Assembly (NCBI GenBank): GCA_002338505.1
Contig: DDIK01000050.1
Location: 1 to 25,709, forward strand
Origin: Bacteriovorax sp. UBA1852
Lineage (GTDB): Bacteria; Bdellovibrionota; Bacteriovoracia; Bacteriovoracales; Bacteriovoracaceae
Direction: 5' to 3'
Length of the DNA stretch: 25,709 bases
In this document: in pieces, positions 15,408 through 21,656 of the stretch
Layout of the letters: each line of letters starts with the position of its first letter
Position numbering within the stretch: the stretch's first letter is position 1
Program-made: the position numbers and the translations under genes
Notes under the pieces: model-generated
The model's input: the letters and a program-made list of their open reading frames with translations, nothing else
The model's database searches: none
Told to the model about the DNA's origin: nothing

Positions 15408-16223
15408 TTAGAAGTTACTTACCTTATCTACTAAACTTGGCATGTCGATAAATGGATTTCTATTCTTTTGAACATTATAAATCATCTCATTTCTCGAAAT
15501 TTCATCTTGATCAATTGGGTCAGCATCATGCCACTTTCTGAGTAAAACTTCTTGTGCGTGATGAATAGGTATTTGATATCTTACAGAGAAGTAAAATAAT
15601 GCTCTAGCTACGTTACCTTTGTGCTCATGTGGTGGCTCAAAGTTACCCCCATGTCCTTCAGTTAAAGAAGATGTACAGTCATCACTAACATATCTTCCAC
15701 GAACCTCGTCAAAGTTGTAATTCCCTCTTACTGAGTTTGCATTGCTGTCAGTAGGGTATAGGTGGTGTAAATCAGACTTTTGAATTCCTCTTGGAAATCT
15801 ACTAGAAAATTTACTTTGAGGCCAAGTGTGCTCACAATTAATGACATTGTGATTTGGTATTTGTCCTGGGCCAATTCTTGTTTTTCCTCTGCGAATCTTC
15901 TTGTTACAGTATACATCTTTTACGTAGTAACCAGACTTATCTTGTTTTAAGTGAAGGTTTCCAAAGAGAACTTTTCTAGCACCTTTATATCCAAGAGAGA
16001 TTTGATTGTAGCATTTTCCAACTTTTGGATTACAGCCTAAAAGATCTCTCTTTCCATTTTGTTGAGTGTGATACTGATTTAGGATAGAAAATAGAGAGTC
16101 TTTAATATCATGGTGACCTTTCATTTTAACTTCTTTAACGAACGACTGCGGGTAATAGTTGTGAAGATTCCCTGCAGTAACTGTTGTAGCTAGAAAGACT
16201 AATGTTATTAAAAACTTGCTCAT
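15408..16223 (-). CDS. Secreted endonuclease I (EndA/NucM family), copy 2
   Basis: The 271-residue paralogue of the downstream nuclease has a clear signal peptide (MSKFLITLVFLATTVTA) and the same core. NCEHTWPQSKF (129-139) is followed by KSDLHHLYPTDSNANSVR, HKGNVARALFYFSVRY and NPFIDMP. The cysteine pattern is largely shared (C64, C71, C106, C130). The two copies align along their whole length but differ at many positions, so the duplication is old. The start ATG has an AAGGAAGG ribosome site. It is probably the first gene of a leftward unit endA-endA-rlmN driven by the promoter at 16257-16285. Confidence 0.94.
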   Translation of the reverse strand: MSKFLITLVFLATTVTAGNLHNYYPQSFVKEVKMKGHHDIKDSLFSILNQYHTQQNGKRDLLGCNPKVGKCYNQISLGYKGARKVLFGNLHLKQDKSGYYVKDVYCNKKIRRGKTRIGPGQIPNHNVINCEHTWPQSKFSSRFPRGIQKSDLHHLYPTDSNANSVRGNYNFDEVRGRYVSDDCTSSLTEGHGGNFEPPHEHKGNVARALFYFSVRYQIPIHHAQEVLLRKWHDADPIDQDEISRNEMIYNVQKNRNPFIDMPSLVDKVSNF

Positions 16224-16256
16224 GTTTCCTTCCTTTCATTTTGTGTTTGTGAGGGC

Positions 16257-16285
16257 ATAATATAAAAAAATATTAAAATTGCTAA
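16257..16285 (-). promoter_or_regulatory. Sigma-70-type promoter for the endonuclease pair
   Basis: On the minus strand TTAGCA (16280-16285) and TATTAT (16257-16262) are 17 bases apart. They precede the ATG at 16223 by about 33 bases. Confidence 0.5.
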
Positions 16286-16350
16286 TACAAAACTTAAGTT
16301 AAACTAATAAAAATGCCGTATTACTATAATTACAGTAGTTTAGCTTTAGA

Positions 16351-16379
16351 TTGCCAAACTATCACAGTGATTCTATAAC
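16351..16379 (+). promoter_or_regulatory. Sigma-70-type promoter for the small Cys protein gene
   Basis: TTGCCA (16351-16356) and TATAAC (16374-16379) are separated by 17 bases. Each matches consensus at 5 of 6 positions. The start codon follows 35 bases later. Confidence 0.6.
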
Positions 16380-16414
16380 ATCTTAATTTTAAAACACACG
16401 CAATGGAGAAACTC

Positions 16415-16807
16415 ATGTTTAAACTGATCGCAGCTTTATGTGTACTAGTTACTTTAAACACAAATGCATCTCAACGATGTATTTCAAAGCTTACAGATAA
16501 CTACGCAGTAGATAGCAGATCATTTAAAGTCGATATGGATAATGTTGACCTAAACTCAGATGAGAATGATTATATCGCTCAAAGTATCGAGCTTATAAGA
16601 GCTGTTTTAAATTTTCATGGATGTGATGGTGACCGCGATATTAACTTTGGTCATGGTCCAAATGGAAGAACAAAGCACTCTTGTCAAAACCTTGTTTCAG
16701 ATAGACCTGTTTCTCAAGCTTGTTATATTGAAACAAGTTTAGGCTTTTTCTTTTTAACAAGAGATCTACAAACGACAGCTTATATTACATTTAATAGATG
16801 GGATTAA
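16415..16807 (+). CDS. Small secreted cysteine-containing protein, unknown
   Basis: The 130-residue protein has a signal peptide (MFKLIAALCVLVTLNTNA) and a mature chain of about 112 residues with four cysteines (in QRC, FHGCDGD, HSCQN and QACYIE). It also has a Gly/His-rich patch, NFGHGPNGRTKHSC. The even number of cysteines suggests two disulfides in the periplasm or outside. I do not recognise the family. ATG 16415 is chosen over the in-frame ATG 16403 because GGAG (16405-16408) is spaced 6 bases before it and it begins directly with the signal peptide. Its stop forms a TTAA shared with the convergent rarA stop. It has one of the best promoters in the window, so it may be well expressed. 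Confidence 0.7.
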   Translation: MFKLIAALCVLVTLNTNASQRCISKLTDNYAVDSRSFKVDMDNVDLNSDENDYIAQSIELIRAVLNFHGCDGDRDINFGHGPNGRTKHSCQNLVSDRPVSQACYIETSLGFFFLTRDLQTTAYITFNRWD

Positions 16808-18099
16808 TAACTCTTTAAATTCTTCCAAAGACTTTTAAGTCTCTCTCTTATTTTTGATTCAACACCAGCTTCTTTAGGCCTATAGAATTGCGGAGTCTCT
16901 CTCGGTGCATATTCCTGCTCATAAAACGAGCTGGCTTCATTGTGAGGGTACACATACTTAACCTTGTGACCATTCATTGGAAAATTTTTAAGATGCTCAG
17001 GAACCTCAACAGTGTCCCTTGACCTTACGTACTCCATTGCTTCATTTATTCCCAAGTAAGCAGCATTTGATTTTACTGTGGAGGCCAAGTAAGTCGTGAC
17101 CTGCGAGAGTGTAATTCTTGCTTCAGGCATTCCGATATTAGAAACAACATTTAAAGCGCTATTTGCTAGTGTTAAAGCTCCTATGTCTGCATTACCAATA
17201 TCTTCGGACGCAAGGATAACAAGTCTCCTTGCGATGAAAACAGGGTCTTCTCCTCCGTCAAGCATAACTGCCAGCCAGAGAAGGGCAGCATCGGGGTCAG
17301 AGCCTCGGATGCTTTTTATAAAAGCTGAAATAACATCGTAGTGTCTATCTTTGTTACTGTCATAATTTCTGGCATTTTCTAAAAGCACTTCTTTAAAATC
17401 AGAAAATTCATATTGCTTGTGCTCTTTTAAAGAAACAAGCATCTCAAGAGAGTTGAGTGACTTTCTCGCATCCCCGCCACTGAGATCTATGATGAGTGAA
17501 AGTTCTTCTTCTGATATCTCTATATCTGAGCCCTCATCTGCTTTTGTATCTAGAGCTGCAATCGCTTGCTTTAGTATGTCATGCAAAGATTTCTCGGGAT
17601 GTGATTCAAGTTGAACTAGTCTTAGTCTAGAAAGTAGAGCTCTATTTACAGATGAGCGTGGGTTTTCTGTCGTGGCCCCAACTAAAATAAAATCACCATT
17701 TTCAACGTAGGGAAGAAGTGCGTCTTGTTGAGCTTTATTAAAGCGGTGAATTTCATCTATAAAGAGAACGGATTGCTTTTGATAGAGCTTCTTCGTCTCT
17801 TCAATCTCAGAAATGACCTTTCTAAGCTCAGGAACACCGCTTAAAACGGCACTGAACTCTATGAACTTATATTCTGTATTTGCAGCTAAGACTTTGGCGA
17901 GAGTCGTCTTTCCTGACCCAGGAGGTCCCCAAACGACAAAACTTGGTAGCTTTTCTTGAGCTAGAAAAGGATACTTCTTGGAAAGCTTTTCAAAGCCAAC
18001 GTACTTTTCTTTAGATTCTGGACGAATTGCTTGGGCCATTGGGGTGTGACTTTTGTCATTTTTGGCTTCGAATAAATTATTTTGACTCATATTGTCCAT
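16804..18099 (-). CDS. rarA: RarA/MgsA replication-associated recombination AAA+ ATPase
   Basis: The 431-residue protein is a clamp-loader-like ATPase that acts at stalled replication forks. It has the family start AQAIRPESKEKYVGFEKL, Walker A GPPGSGKTT, Walker B LFIDEIHRF, and sensor 1 GATTENPRSSVN followed by LLSRL. The C-terminal tetramerisation domain has GGEDPVFIARRLVILASEDIG and the late HNEASSFYEQEYAP segment. The length is normal. The start is either ATG 18099 or the in-frame ATG 18090 (MSQNNLFEAK); neither has a good ribosome site, and 18090 looks more like homologues. It is divergent from rpsU and convergent with the small secreted protein gene. Confidence 0.95.
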   Translation of the reverse strand: MDNMSQNNLFEAKNDKSHTPMAQAIRPESKEKYVGFEKLSKKYPFLAQEKLPSFVVWGPPGSGKTTLAKVLAANTEYKFIEFSAVLSGVPELRKVISEIEETKKLYQKQSVLFIDEIHRFNKAQQDALLPYVENGDFILVGATTENPRSSVNRALLSRLRLVQLESHPEKSLHDILKQAIAALDTKADEGSDIEISEEELSLIIDLSGGDARKSLNSLEMLVSLKEHKQYEFSDFKEVLLENARNYDSNKDRHYDVISAFIKSIRGSDPDAALLWLAVMLDGGEDPVFIARRLVILASEDIGNADIGALTLANSALNVVSNIGMPEARITLSQVTTYLASTVKSNAAYLGINEAMEYVRSRDTVEVPEHLKNFPMNGHKVKYVYPHNEASSFYEQEYAPRETPQFYRPKEAGVESKIRERLKSLWKNLKSY

Positions 18100-18120
18100 T
18101 TTCTTTCGAAATTTTTCTCT

Positions 18121-18150
18121 TTGATGTTGACACGATTAAGGCGTTATAAT
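18121..18150 (+). promoter_or_regulatory. rpsU promoter
   Basis: TTGATG (18121-18126) and a perfect TATAAT (18145-18150) are 18 bases apart. The predicted start near 18157 gives a leader of about 125 bases. A perfect TTGACA at 18127 is only 12 bases from TATAAT and so cannot pair with it normally. Confidence 0.6.
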
Positions 18151-18156
18151 AACTTA

Positions 18157-18282
18157 TCCCAAACTTATAGGCCATGGTTTGATGAATATGAATAAACATA
18201 TTCCCGTGATATGTTCTATAAGTAGTTTCGTTAAAGGAACTTCCCTGAAAGGGGATATCTTGCCAGGAAGGAGGTGAATTAT
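18157..18282 (+). promoter_or_regulatory. Structured rpsU 5' leader
   Basis: The leader can form a 7-bp hairpin AACATAT/ATATGTT (18195-18201 with 18209-18215, loop TCCCGTG). It can also form TTCCCT/AGGGGA (18241-18246 with 18250-18255, loop GAA). An alternative pairing CTTCC (18240-18244) with GGAAG (18266-18270) shares bases with the second hairpin and would cover the 5' end of the Shine-Dalgarno. The two states exclude each other, a layout suited to feedback control by S21. This is inferred from base pairing only, and I cannot name a known RNA family. Confidence 0.4.
18268..18277 (+). promoter_or_regulatory. Near-perfect Shine-Dalgarno of rpsU
   Basis: AAGGAGGTGA, 5 bases before ATG 18283, is complementary to almost the full anti-Shine-Dalgarno of 16S rRNA. 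It decides for ATG 18283 over the in-frame GTG 18274, which lies inside it. Confidence 0.85.
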
Positions 18283-18507
18283 ATGGCTAAAGATTACTCA
18301 ATCAAGATTGATATCGATGAAAGACTACCTGCTGAAAGAGCACTCAAGAAATTTAAAAGATTTTGCGAAGCTTACGGTGTTATTAGAGAATACCGAAAAA
18401 GACAGGAATACAAGAAACCTTCTATCCGAAACAAGGAAAAGTTAGCTGCAGCGGCCAAAAGAAGAAAGAAAACTGCTGTGAAGTTTAACAGAGGTTCAAA
18501 ATTCTAA
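18283..18507 (+). CDS. rpsU: 30S ribosomal protein bS21
   Basis: The 74-residue basic protein has the bS21 pattern. An N-terminal strand (MAKDYSIKIDIDE) is followed by ERALKKFKRFCEAYGVIREYRKRQEYKKPSIRNK and a Lys/Arg-rich tail. bS21 sits near the anti-Shine-Dalgarno of 16S rRNA and helps initiation. The usual RR(K/R) tract and YxKP motif are present (QEYKKPS). The gene has its own promoter, a structured leader, an exceptionally strong ribosome site and a strong terminator, so it is monocistronic. It is not in the rpsU-dnaG-rpoD arrangement seen in enteric bacteria. Confidence 0.95.
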   Translation: MAKDYSIKIDIDERLPAERALKKFKRFCEAYGVIREYRKRQEYKKPSIRNKEKLAAAAKRRKKTAVKFNRGSKF

Positions 18508-18537
18508 TTGAAATTTAAATTTCATATAGTTAAGAAG

Positions 18538-18562
18538 GCCACTCATTGAGTGGCTTTTTTTT
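18538..18562 (+). terminator. Strong intrinsic terminator after rpsU
   Basis: GCCACTC (18538-18544), loop ATT and GAGTGGC (18548-18554) form a perfect 7-bp stem, followed by eight T residues (18555-18562). It lies 31 bases after the rpsU stop. Confidence 0.93.
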
Positions 18563-18587
18563 CCTTATGTTACGACGCTCTGTGGCG

Positions 18588-18596
18588 TGGTATTAT
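18588..18596 (+). promoter_or_regulatory. Extended -10 promoter TGGTATTAT, predicted leaderless start
   Basis: TG, one base, then TATTAT forms an extended -10. The box ends exactly 6 bases before ATG 18603, predicting a leaderless mRNA. Confidence 0.5.
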
Positions 18597-18602
18597 ACAT
18601 CC

Positions 18603-19079
18603 ATGAAAATTGTAAATAAAGCACATTTACTGAAGTTAATTTTCGCTCACTCTTGTGCTTTCTTGCTTATATCATCGCTTCTTATAGGCCTGGTTGTTAT
18701 CTCTCATGACAAGAGAGAGGTCATTGCCATGATCGTTAATCCGAGTATTTTTGATAAAGATATATTCCAAGTCTCATTACTTATTTCATTAATTATATTT
18801 TCTATGACCACAATCTCCTTATGCATTTCGATAGTAAGAGTGTTAAATCATGAATACATTTTGCTCTACGATGAATTTGTTGAGGGTCCAACGGAGAGTG
18901 GTGAAAGAATCGTTCTCTCTCGAGCACAGTTGAAATACGTTGGGCTTAATCTTTTAGGACAGTTTTCATTTCAATCGAATGAGGGGGCAATTATCTTGCC
19001 TGGTAAGGCCGGCCTAGGTCTGGCGCGCGAAATAAGAAGAAAAGTTGATAGCTTTTTTAAGACTAGAATATCAGCTTAA
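18603..19079 (+). CDS. Two-TM protein with a PH-like cytosolic tail, unknown
   Basis: The 158-residue protein has two membrane helices (about residues 8-32 and 55-80, with short charged and polar stretches between) and a soluble C-terminal part of about 75 residues. That part (YILLYDEFVEGPTESGERIVLSRAQLKYVGLN, then GAIILPGKAGLGLAREIRRKV) has the strand-strand-helix look of bacterial PH-like/DUF304 domains, but the match is weak. The function is unknown. The start is ATG 18603. An in-frame GTG at 18546 lies inside the rpsU terminator and upstream of the promoter, so it cannot be used from that promoter. It converges on the next gene and overlaps it by 17 bases. Confidence 0.7.
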   Translation: MKIVNKAHLLKLIFAHSCAFLLISSLLIGLVVISHDKREVIAMIVNPSIFDKDIFQVSLLISLIIFSMTTISLCISIVRVLNHEYILLYDEFVEGPTESGERIVLSRAQLKYVGLNLLGQFSFQSNEGAIILPGKAGLGLAREIRRKVDSFFKTRISA

Positions 19080-19908
19080 GAATAGAGTTCCATCTATTGT
19101 GCATAATCTTAATAATATTTGTATTCTTCCTCGAAATTGTTATATCACCCTTTGTCATGTTGACATTAAATGTATTCCAGAAAAGATTTAGCTTGCCGAG
19201 TCTTGATCTAAACCACTCAGGTGAAAAGCTTTGAAGCATCTTCTCTTCTAGTGGGATAATAAAGTTAAATAGTAGAGACTCAAAATGAGGACGAATATTT
19301 TTCGGGAGAAGTTCCGTGAGAGAGTGATTGGTCAAAGTGTATGCTTTGGTTAGTTTGAGAGGGATAGACTTATCTTTGTAAAAGCTATTCTCATAACTTG
19401 TATTTGAGATAAGACGCTTCGTCTCAAGCTGTGAGATCACAGTGTAAATTATGATTTCAATTTGATCGATATAGCGAGAAAACTTAAGATAACTATTATA
19501 ATTCTTGTGTTGAATTTTAAAATCACTAATGAGGTCATCTCTTAACTTGAAGATGATTTGATTGCTTGCATATAAACTTTTAATTGTTTGATTCAATATA
19601 CTTTTGCACTCTTTTTGTGCTTCTTGTGAAGGAATATCTTTAAAACATTTCTGTTCATACTCTTGATAGAGTCGTCTATTTTTAGAATTAACTTCTCTTA
19701 GTTTATAAATGAGATCAGACTCAAATGAGATTTTCTTTGCGAGATGAAAAAACTCTGTTCTTATATTTCTAAGCTGAGGTTTAATGTATCTCCTGTGCCT
19801 CTCTTTCGTGATAAGAAGTTTTTCTGGCTTAAAATTAAAATAGGGGTACTCTGCAAAAACCAGAGATGTCCAGAAAAGTGAAAATATAATCATAAGAGGC
19901 TTAATCAT
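19063..19908 (-). CDS. Secreted helical protein, unknown
   Basis: The 281-residue protein has a signal peptide (MIKPLMIIFSLFWTSLVFA, cleavage near AEYP) followed by a mostly helical, Lys/Arg/Gln-rich mature chain. There are two cysteines at residues 88 and about 101 (KCFKDIPSQEAQKECKS) that could form a disulfide. I recognise no family, and no catalytic motif is evident. It lies 48 bases downstream of the gene at 20514 on the same strand and may be cotranscribed with it. Its 3' end overlaps the convergent two-TM gene by 17 bases. Composition is similar to its neighbours. Confidence 0.6.
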   Translation of the reverse strand: MIKPLMIIFSLFWTSLVFAEYPYFNFKPEKLLITKERHRRYIKPQLRNIRTEFFHLAKKISFESDLIYKLREVNSKNRRLYQEYEQKCFKDIPSQEAQKECKSILNQTIKSLYASNQIIFKLRDDLISDFKIQHKNYNSYLKFSRYIDQIEIIIYTVISQLETKRLISNTSYENSFYKDKSIPLKLTKAYTLTNHSLTELLPKNIRPHFESLLFNFIIPLEEKMLQSFSPEWFRSRLGKLNLFWNTFNVNMTKGDITISRKNTNIIKIMHNRWNSILKLIF

Positions 19909-19956
19909 TAGTCTTAATGATGTTTTCTTAAGAGATGATTGTCAAACCTTAGTTAA

Positions 19957-20514
19957 TTAAGCAGCTATCAAGTGCTCTTCACTACTAGAGTATATTGGTT
20001 TTAAGAAGGATGGAGCTCTTTTGAGGGTAGAAAATCTTCTGAGCCAACTCTTGCTACTGTCATGTAAATTAATATTTACGGCTTTAACAGCATTAGGACT
20101 ATGAACAAGGTTCTTGTCGAAGAGATTTATTGGTGCAGAGTCGAGCTCAAACGTAATATTTTTTTCTAGATTTAACTTTCCACTAAAAATGGCAGCTAGG
20201 CATATAAAAGTGCCAGCGTCATGAGCTTCAATGCAAATTTCCTCATGTTTTAATTCGTTGACCATTTTAGTTAACTGTTTGGCGAACTTTTCAAGATAGT
20301 CCTGATTTAGCCTTTGATAATTCTTGATGATCTGCCTGTGACTTTGGGAGAGTTCACATTTTTCTTCTTTGCAGAGCTTTAGACCTTCAAAGTTGCACAT
20401 CATGACTTCTTCGAGATTGTAATTTGTAAAATCAAAGTCGAATCTGAGTGCTTTTAACACTTTTCTCTTTGATTTAATTTTAACTTTTCCTTTAAAAATT
20501 TCCTGACAATTCAT
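19957..20514 (-). CDS. Unknown cytosolic protein with a nucleophile-elbow-like AHDAG motif
   Basis: The 185-residue protein has no signal peptide or membrane segment. The N-terminal third has clustered cysteines (MMCNFEGLKLCKEEKCEL, C40/C48/C53). A predicted strand EEICIEAH leads to A97-H98-D99-A100-G101. A helix (FICLAAIFSGKL) and a strand (ITFELDSAPINLF) follow. This strand-elbow-helix-strand order is like the nucleophile elbow of alpha/beta hydrolases with an Asp nucleophile, as in epoxide hydrolases (GHDWG). However, the chain is too short for that fold and I see no catalytic His region. I therefore leave the function open. A weak AAAGGG site lies 8 bases before the ATG. Confidence 0.5.
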   Translation of the reverse strand: MNCQEIFKGKVKIKSKRKVLKALRFDFDFTNYNLEEVMMCNFEGLKLCKEEKCELSQSHRQIIKNYQRLNQDYLEKFAKQLTKMVNELKHEEICIEAHDAGTFICLAAIFSGKLNLEKNITFELDSAPINLFDKNLVHSPNAVKAVNINLHDSSKSWLRRFSTLKRAPSFLKPIYSSSEEHLIAA

Positions 20515-20632
20515 GGTACAAGCCCTTTGTAAAACAATTGTTGAAATACTGATCGGATGCGTCCACTAAATTCTAAATGTCTCAGGTGAAAAAACTCAAT
20601 TTTAATTGTGGTAAACTTGGAGTGGATAATAA

Positions 20633-20669
20633 AATTAGGCACTTGAGAATATCTAGCAAGTGCCTAATT
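20633..20669 (-). terminator. 13-bp inverted repeat, terminator of the DoxX gene
   Basis: AATTAGGCACTTG (20633-20645) and CAAGTGCCTAATT (20657-20669) are perfect complements around an 11-base loop. On the minus strand the stem lies 44 bases after the DoxX stop and is followed by TTATTAT. The same hairpin read rightwards has no T-run beyond its arm. Confidence 0.75.
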
Positions 20670-20713
20670 CGTCACATATAATAAATTAAAGTGGCTCTAT
20701 TTATAGGCGTAGA

Positions 20714-21085
20714 CTAATCTTTAACTGAATACTTCCCTCCACCAGAGATAAATAGACCAAAGTAGACGACTGCAAAGAGTACGGCTTTTTCTTTTCTCAT
20801 CCATGGATCATTTCCGTGAACAATGAAGGCTGCAACAAGCATCGTAAAGCATAGGGCCAGTGCTGCCCATCTTGTCTTAAGACCGAGGATGATCGCTATA
20901 GAGCAAAAGAACTCTGTGAAGACTGCAGAACTTAACGAAGCTTGAGAAGAGATACCAAGTGGGTCAGGAAATGAGTTCATTTTAGTTGTGAAACTTGCAA
21001 GCTTTGACCATCCGTGTGGAAAAATCATGAGCAAACTTGTCAGTGTTCTTATGACTAACAAGCCTAGGTCTGTGGAAACTTTCAT
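20714..21085 (-). CDS. DoxX-family membrane protein
   Basis: The 123-residue protein has four membrane helices and the DoxX pattern. LGLLVIRTLTSLLMIFPHGWSKL is followed by a short loop, then AVFTEFFCSIAIILGLKTRWAALALCFTMLVAAF and a last helix ending SGGGKYSVKD. DoxX proteins are small inner-membrane proteins of mostly unclear function, some linked to oxidative stress or to quinone-dependent oxidation. A GGAGG site lies 5 bases before the ATG. It is transcribed alone leftwards and ends at the 13-bp stem-loop terminator. Confidence 0.9.
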   Translation of the reverse strand: MKVSTDLGLLVIRTLTSLLMIFPHGWSKLASFTTKMNSFPDPLGISSQASLSSAVFTEFFCSIAIILGLKTRWAALALCFTMLVAAFIVHGNDPWMRKEKAVLFAVVYFGLFISGGGKYSVKD

Positions 21086-21132
21086 TTGGTCCTCCGTTTA
21101 TTTACATTACTTTTTTTTTGATGTTAAAATAT

Positions 21133-21145
21133 CTTATGCAATAAG
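21133..21145. promoter_or_regulatory. Small palindrome CTTAT-GCA-ATAAG between divergent genes
   Basis: Two 5-base arms around a 3-base centre lie midway between the DoxX gene and the gene at 21195. It is a possible operator or a weak hairpin. Confidence 0.3.
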
Positions 21146-21155
21146 ACAAAGAAAC

Positions 21156-21178
21156 AGACCATGATGGTCTCTATTTTT
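21156..21178 (+). terminator. Terminator-like hairpin just upstream of the 21195 gene
   Basis: AGACCA (21156-21161), loop TGA and TGGTCT (21165-21170) are followed by CTATTTTTT. It ends about 16 bases before the start codon, where it could act as an attenuator or block initiation. Confidence 0.4.
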
Positions 21179-21194
21179 TAAAATGGAATTTAAT

Positions 21195-21656
21195 ATGAAA
21201 AAAACACTTCTGATATCTTTTCTCTTCACATTGATCGCAACCAATTCATTTGGTGTTATTTTATTCAGTGAATCTCATGTGGGAATTGATTTTGATGATC
21301 TTGAATTTGATTTTCAAATCCATGATGTGAGAAAGCAAGACAAGAAACTACTCACGTTGAACTCTAAGAAAAATAAAGGTAATTCTTTTGAACTCTCTAA
21401 TCTAGAGGGAGTTTCAAATCAGGATGCCATGTTAAAAGAATGTGAACTTCTAAAAAAAGAATTTGTTAAGTTTGATGCTAGCAATGGTGAAGGTTATTGC
21501 GAGATTATTGGTAACACGAAAAAAGGGAAGAGATCTCTTCGAGTTGTTATGAATAAAGAAAAAGGTAAGGCATATCTTCTTGATGGGTCATCAGATAATA
21601 AGAAATCTCTAAAGTCTGAATTTGATGTACTCGTGTCTGATCTTCAGACTTTTTAA
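21195..21656 (+). CDS. Secreted protein, unknown
   Basis: The 153-residue protein has a typical signal peptide (MKKTLLISFLFTLIATNSFG) and a mature part rich in Lys, Asp and Ser. There are two cysteines (in KECELL and EGYCEII) that may pair. No family is recognised. ATG 21195 is preferred to the in-frame ATG 21183, because it begins with the standard MKK signal start and has GGA nine bases upstream. The evidence is not decisive. Its stop overlaps the ATG of the HD-domain gene by one base (TAATG), so the two are translated together. A terminator-like hairpin precedes it. Confidence 0.65.
   Translation: MKKTLLISFLFTLIATNSFGVILFSESHVGIDFDDLEFDFQIHDVRKQDKKLLTLNSKKNKGNSFELSNLEGVSNQDAMLKECELLKKEFVKFDASNGEGYCEIIGNTKKGKRSLRVVMNKEKGKAYLLDGSSDNKKSLKSEFDVLVSDLQTF

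Noticed and set aside
14533..16223. Assembly artefact or recent duplication of the endonuclease genes
   Set aside because: The copies differ throughout and have different start codons and leaders, so the duplication is old and real.
18127..18150. Perfect TTGACA paired with TATAAT before rpsU
   Set aside because: The spacer is only 12 bases. TTGATG at 18121, 18 bases from the -10, is a better partner.
18274..18282. GTG at 18274 as rpsU start
   Set aside because: It lies within the Shine-Dalgarno itself; ATG 18283 has ideal spacing and gives the family-typical MAK start.
18546..18602. Longer form of the two-TM protein starting at GTG 18546
   Set aside because: The codon is inside the rpsU terminator and upstream of the extended -10 at 18588; ATG 18603 fits the promoter.
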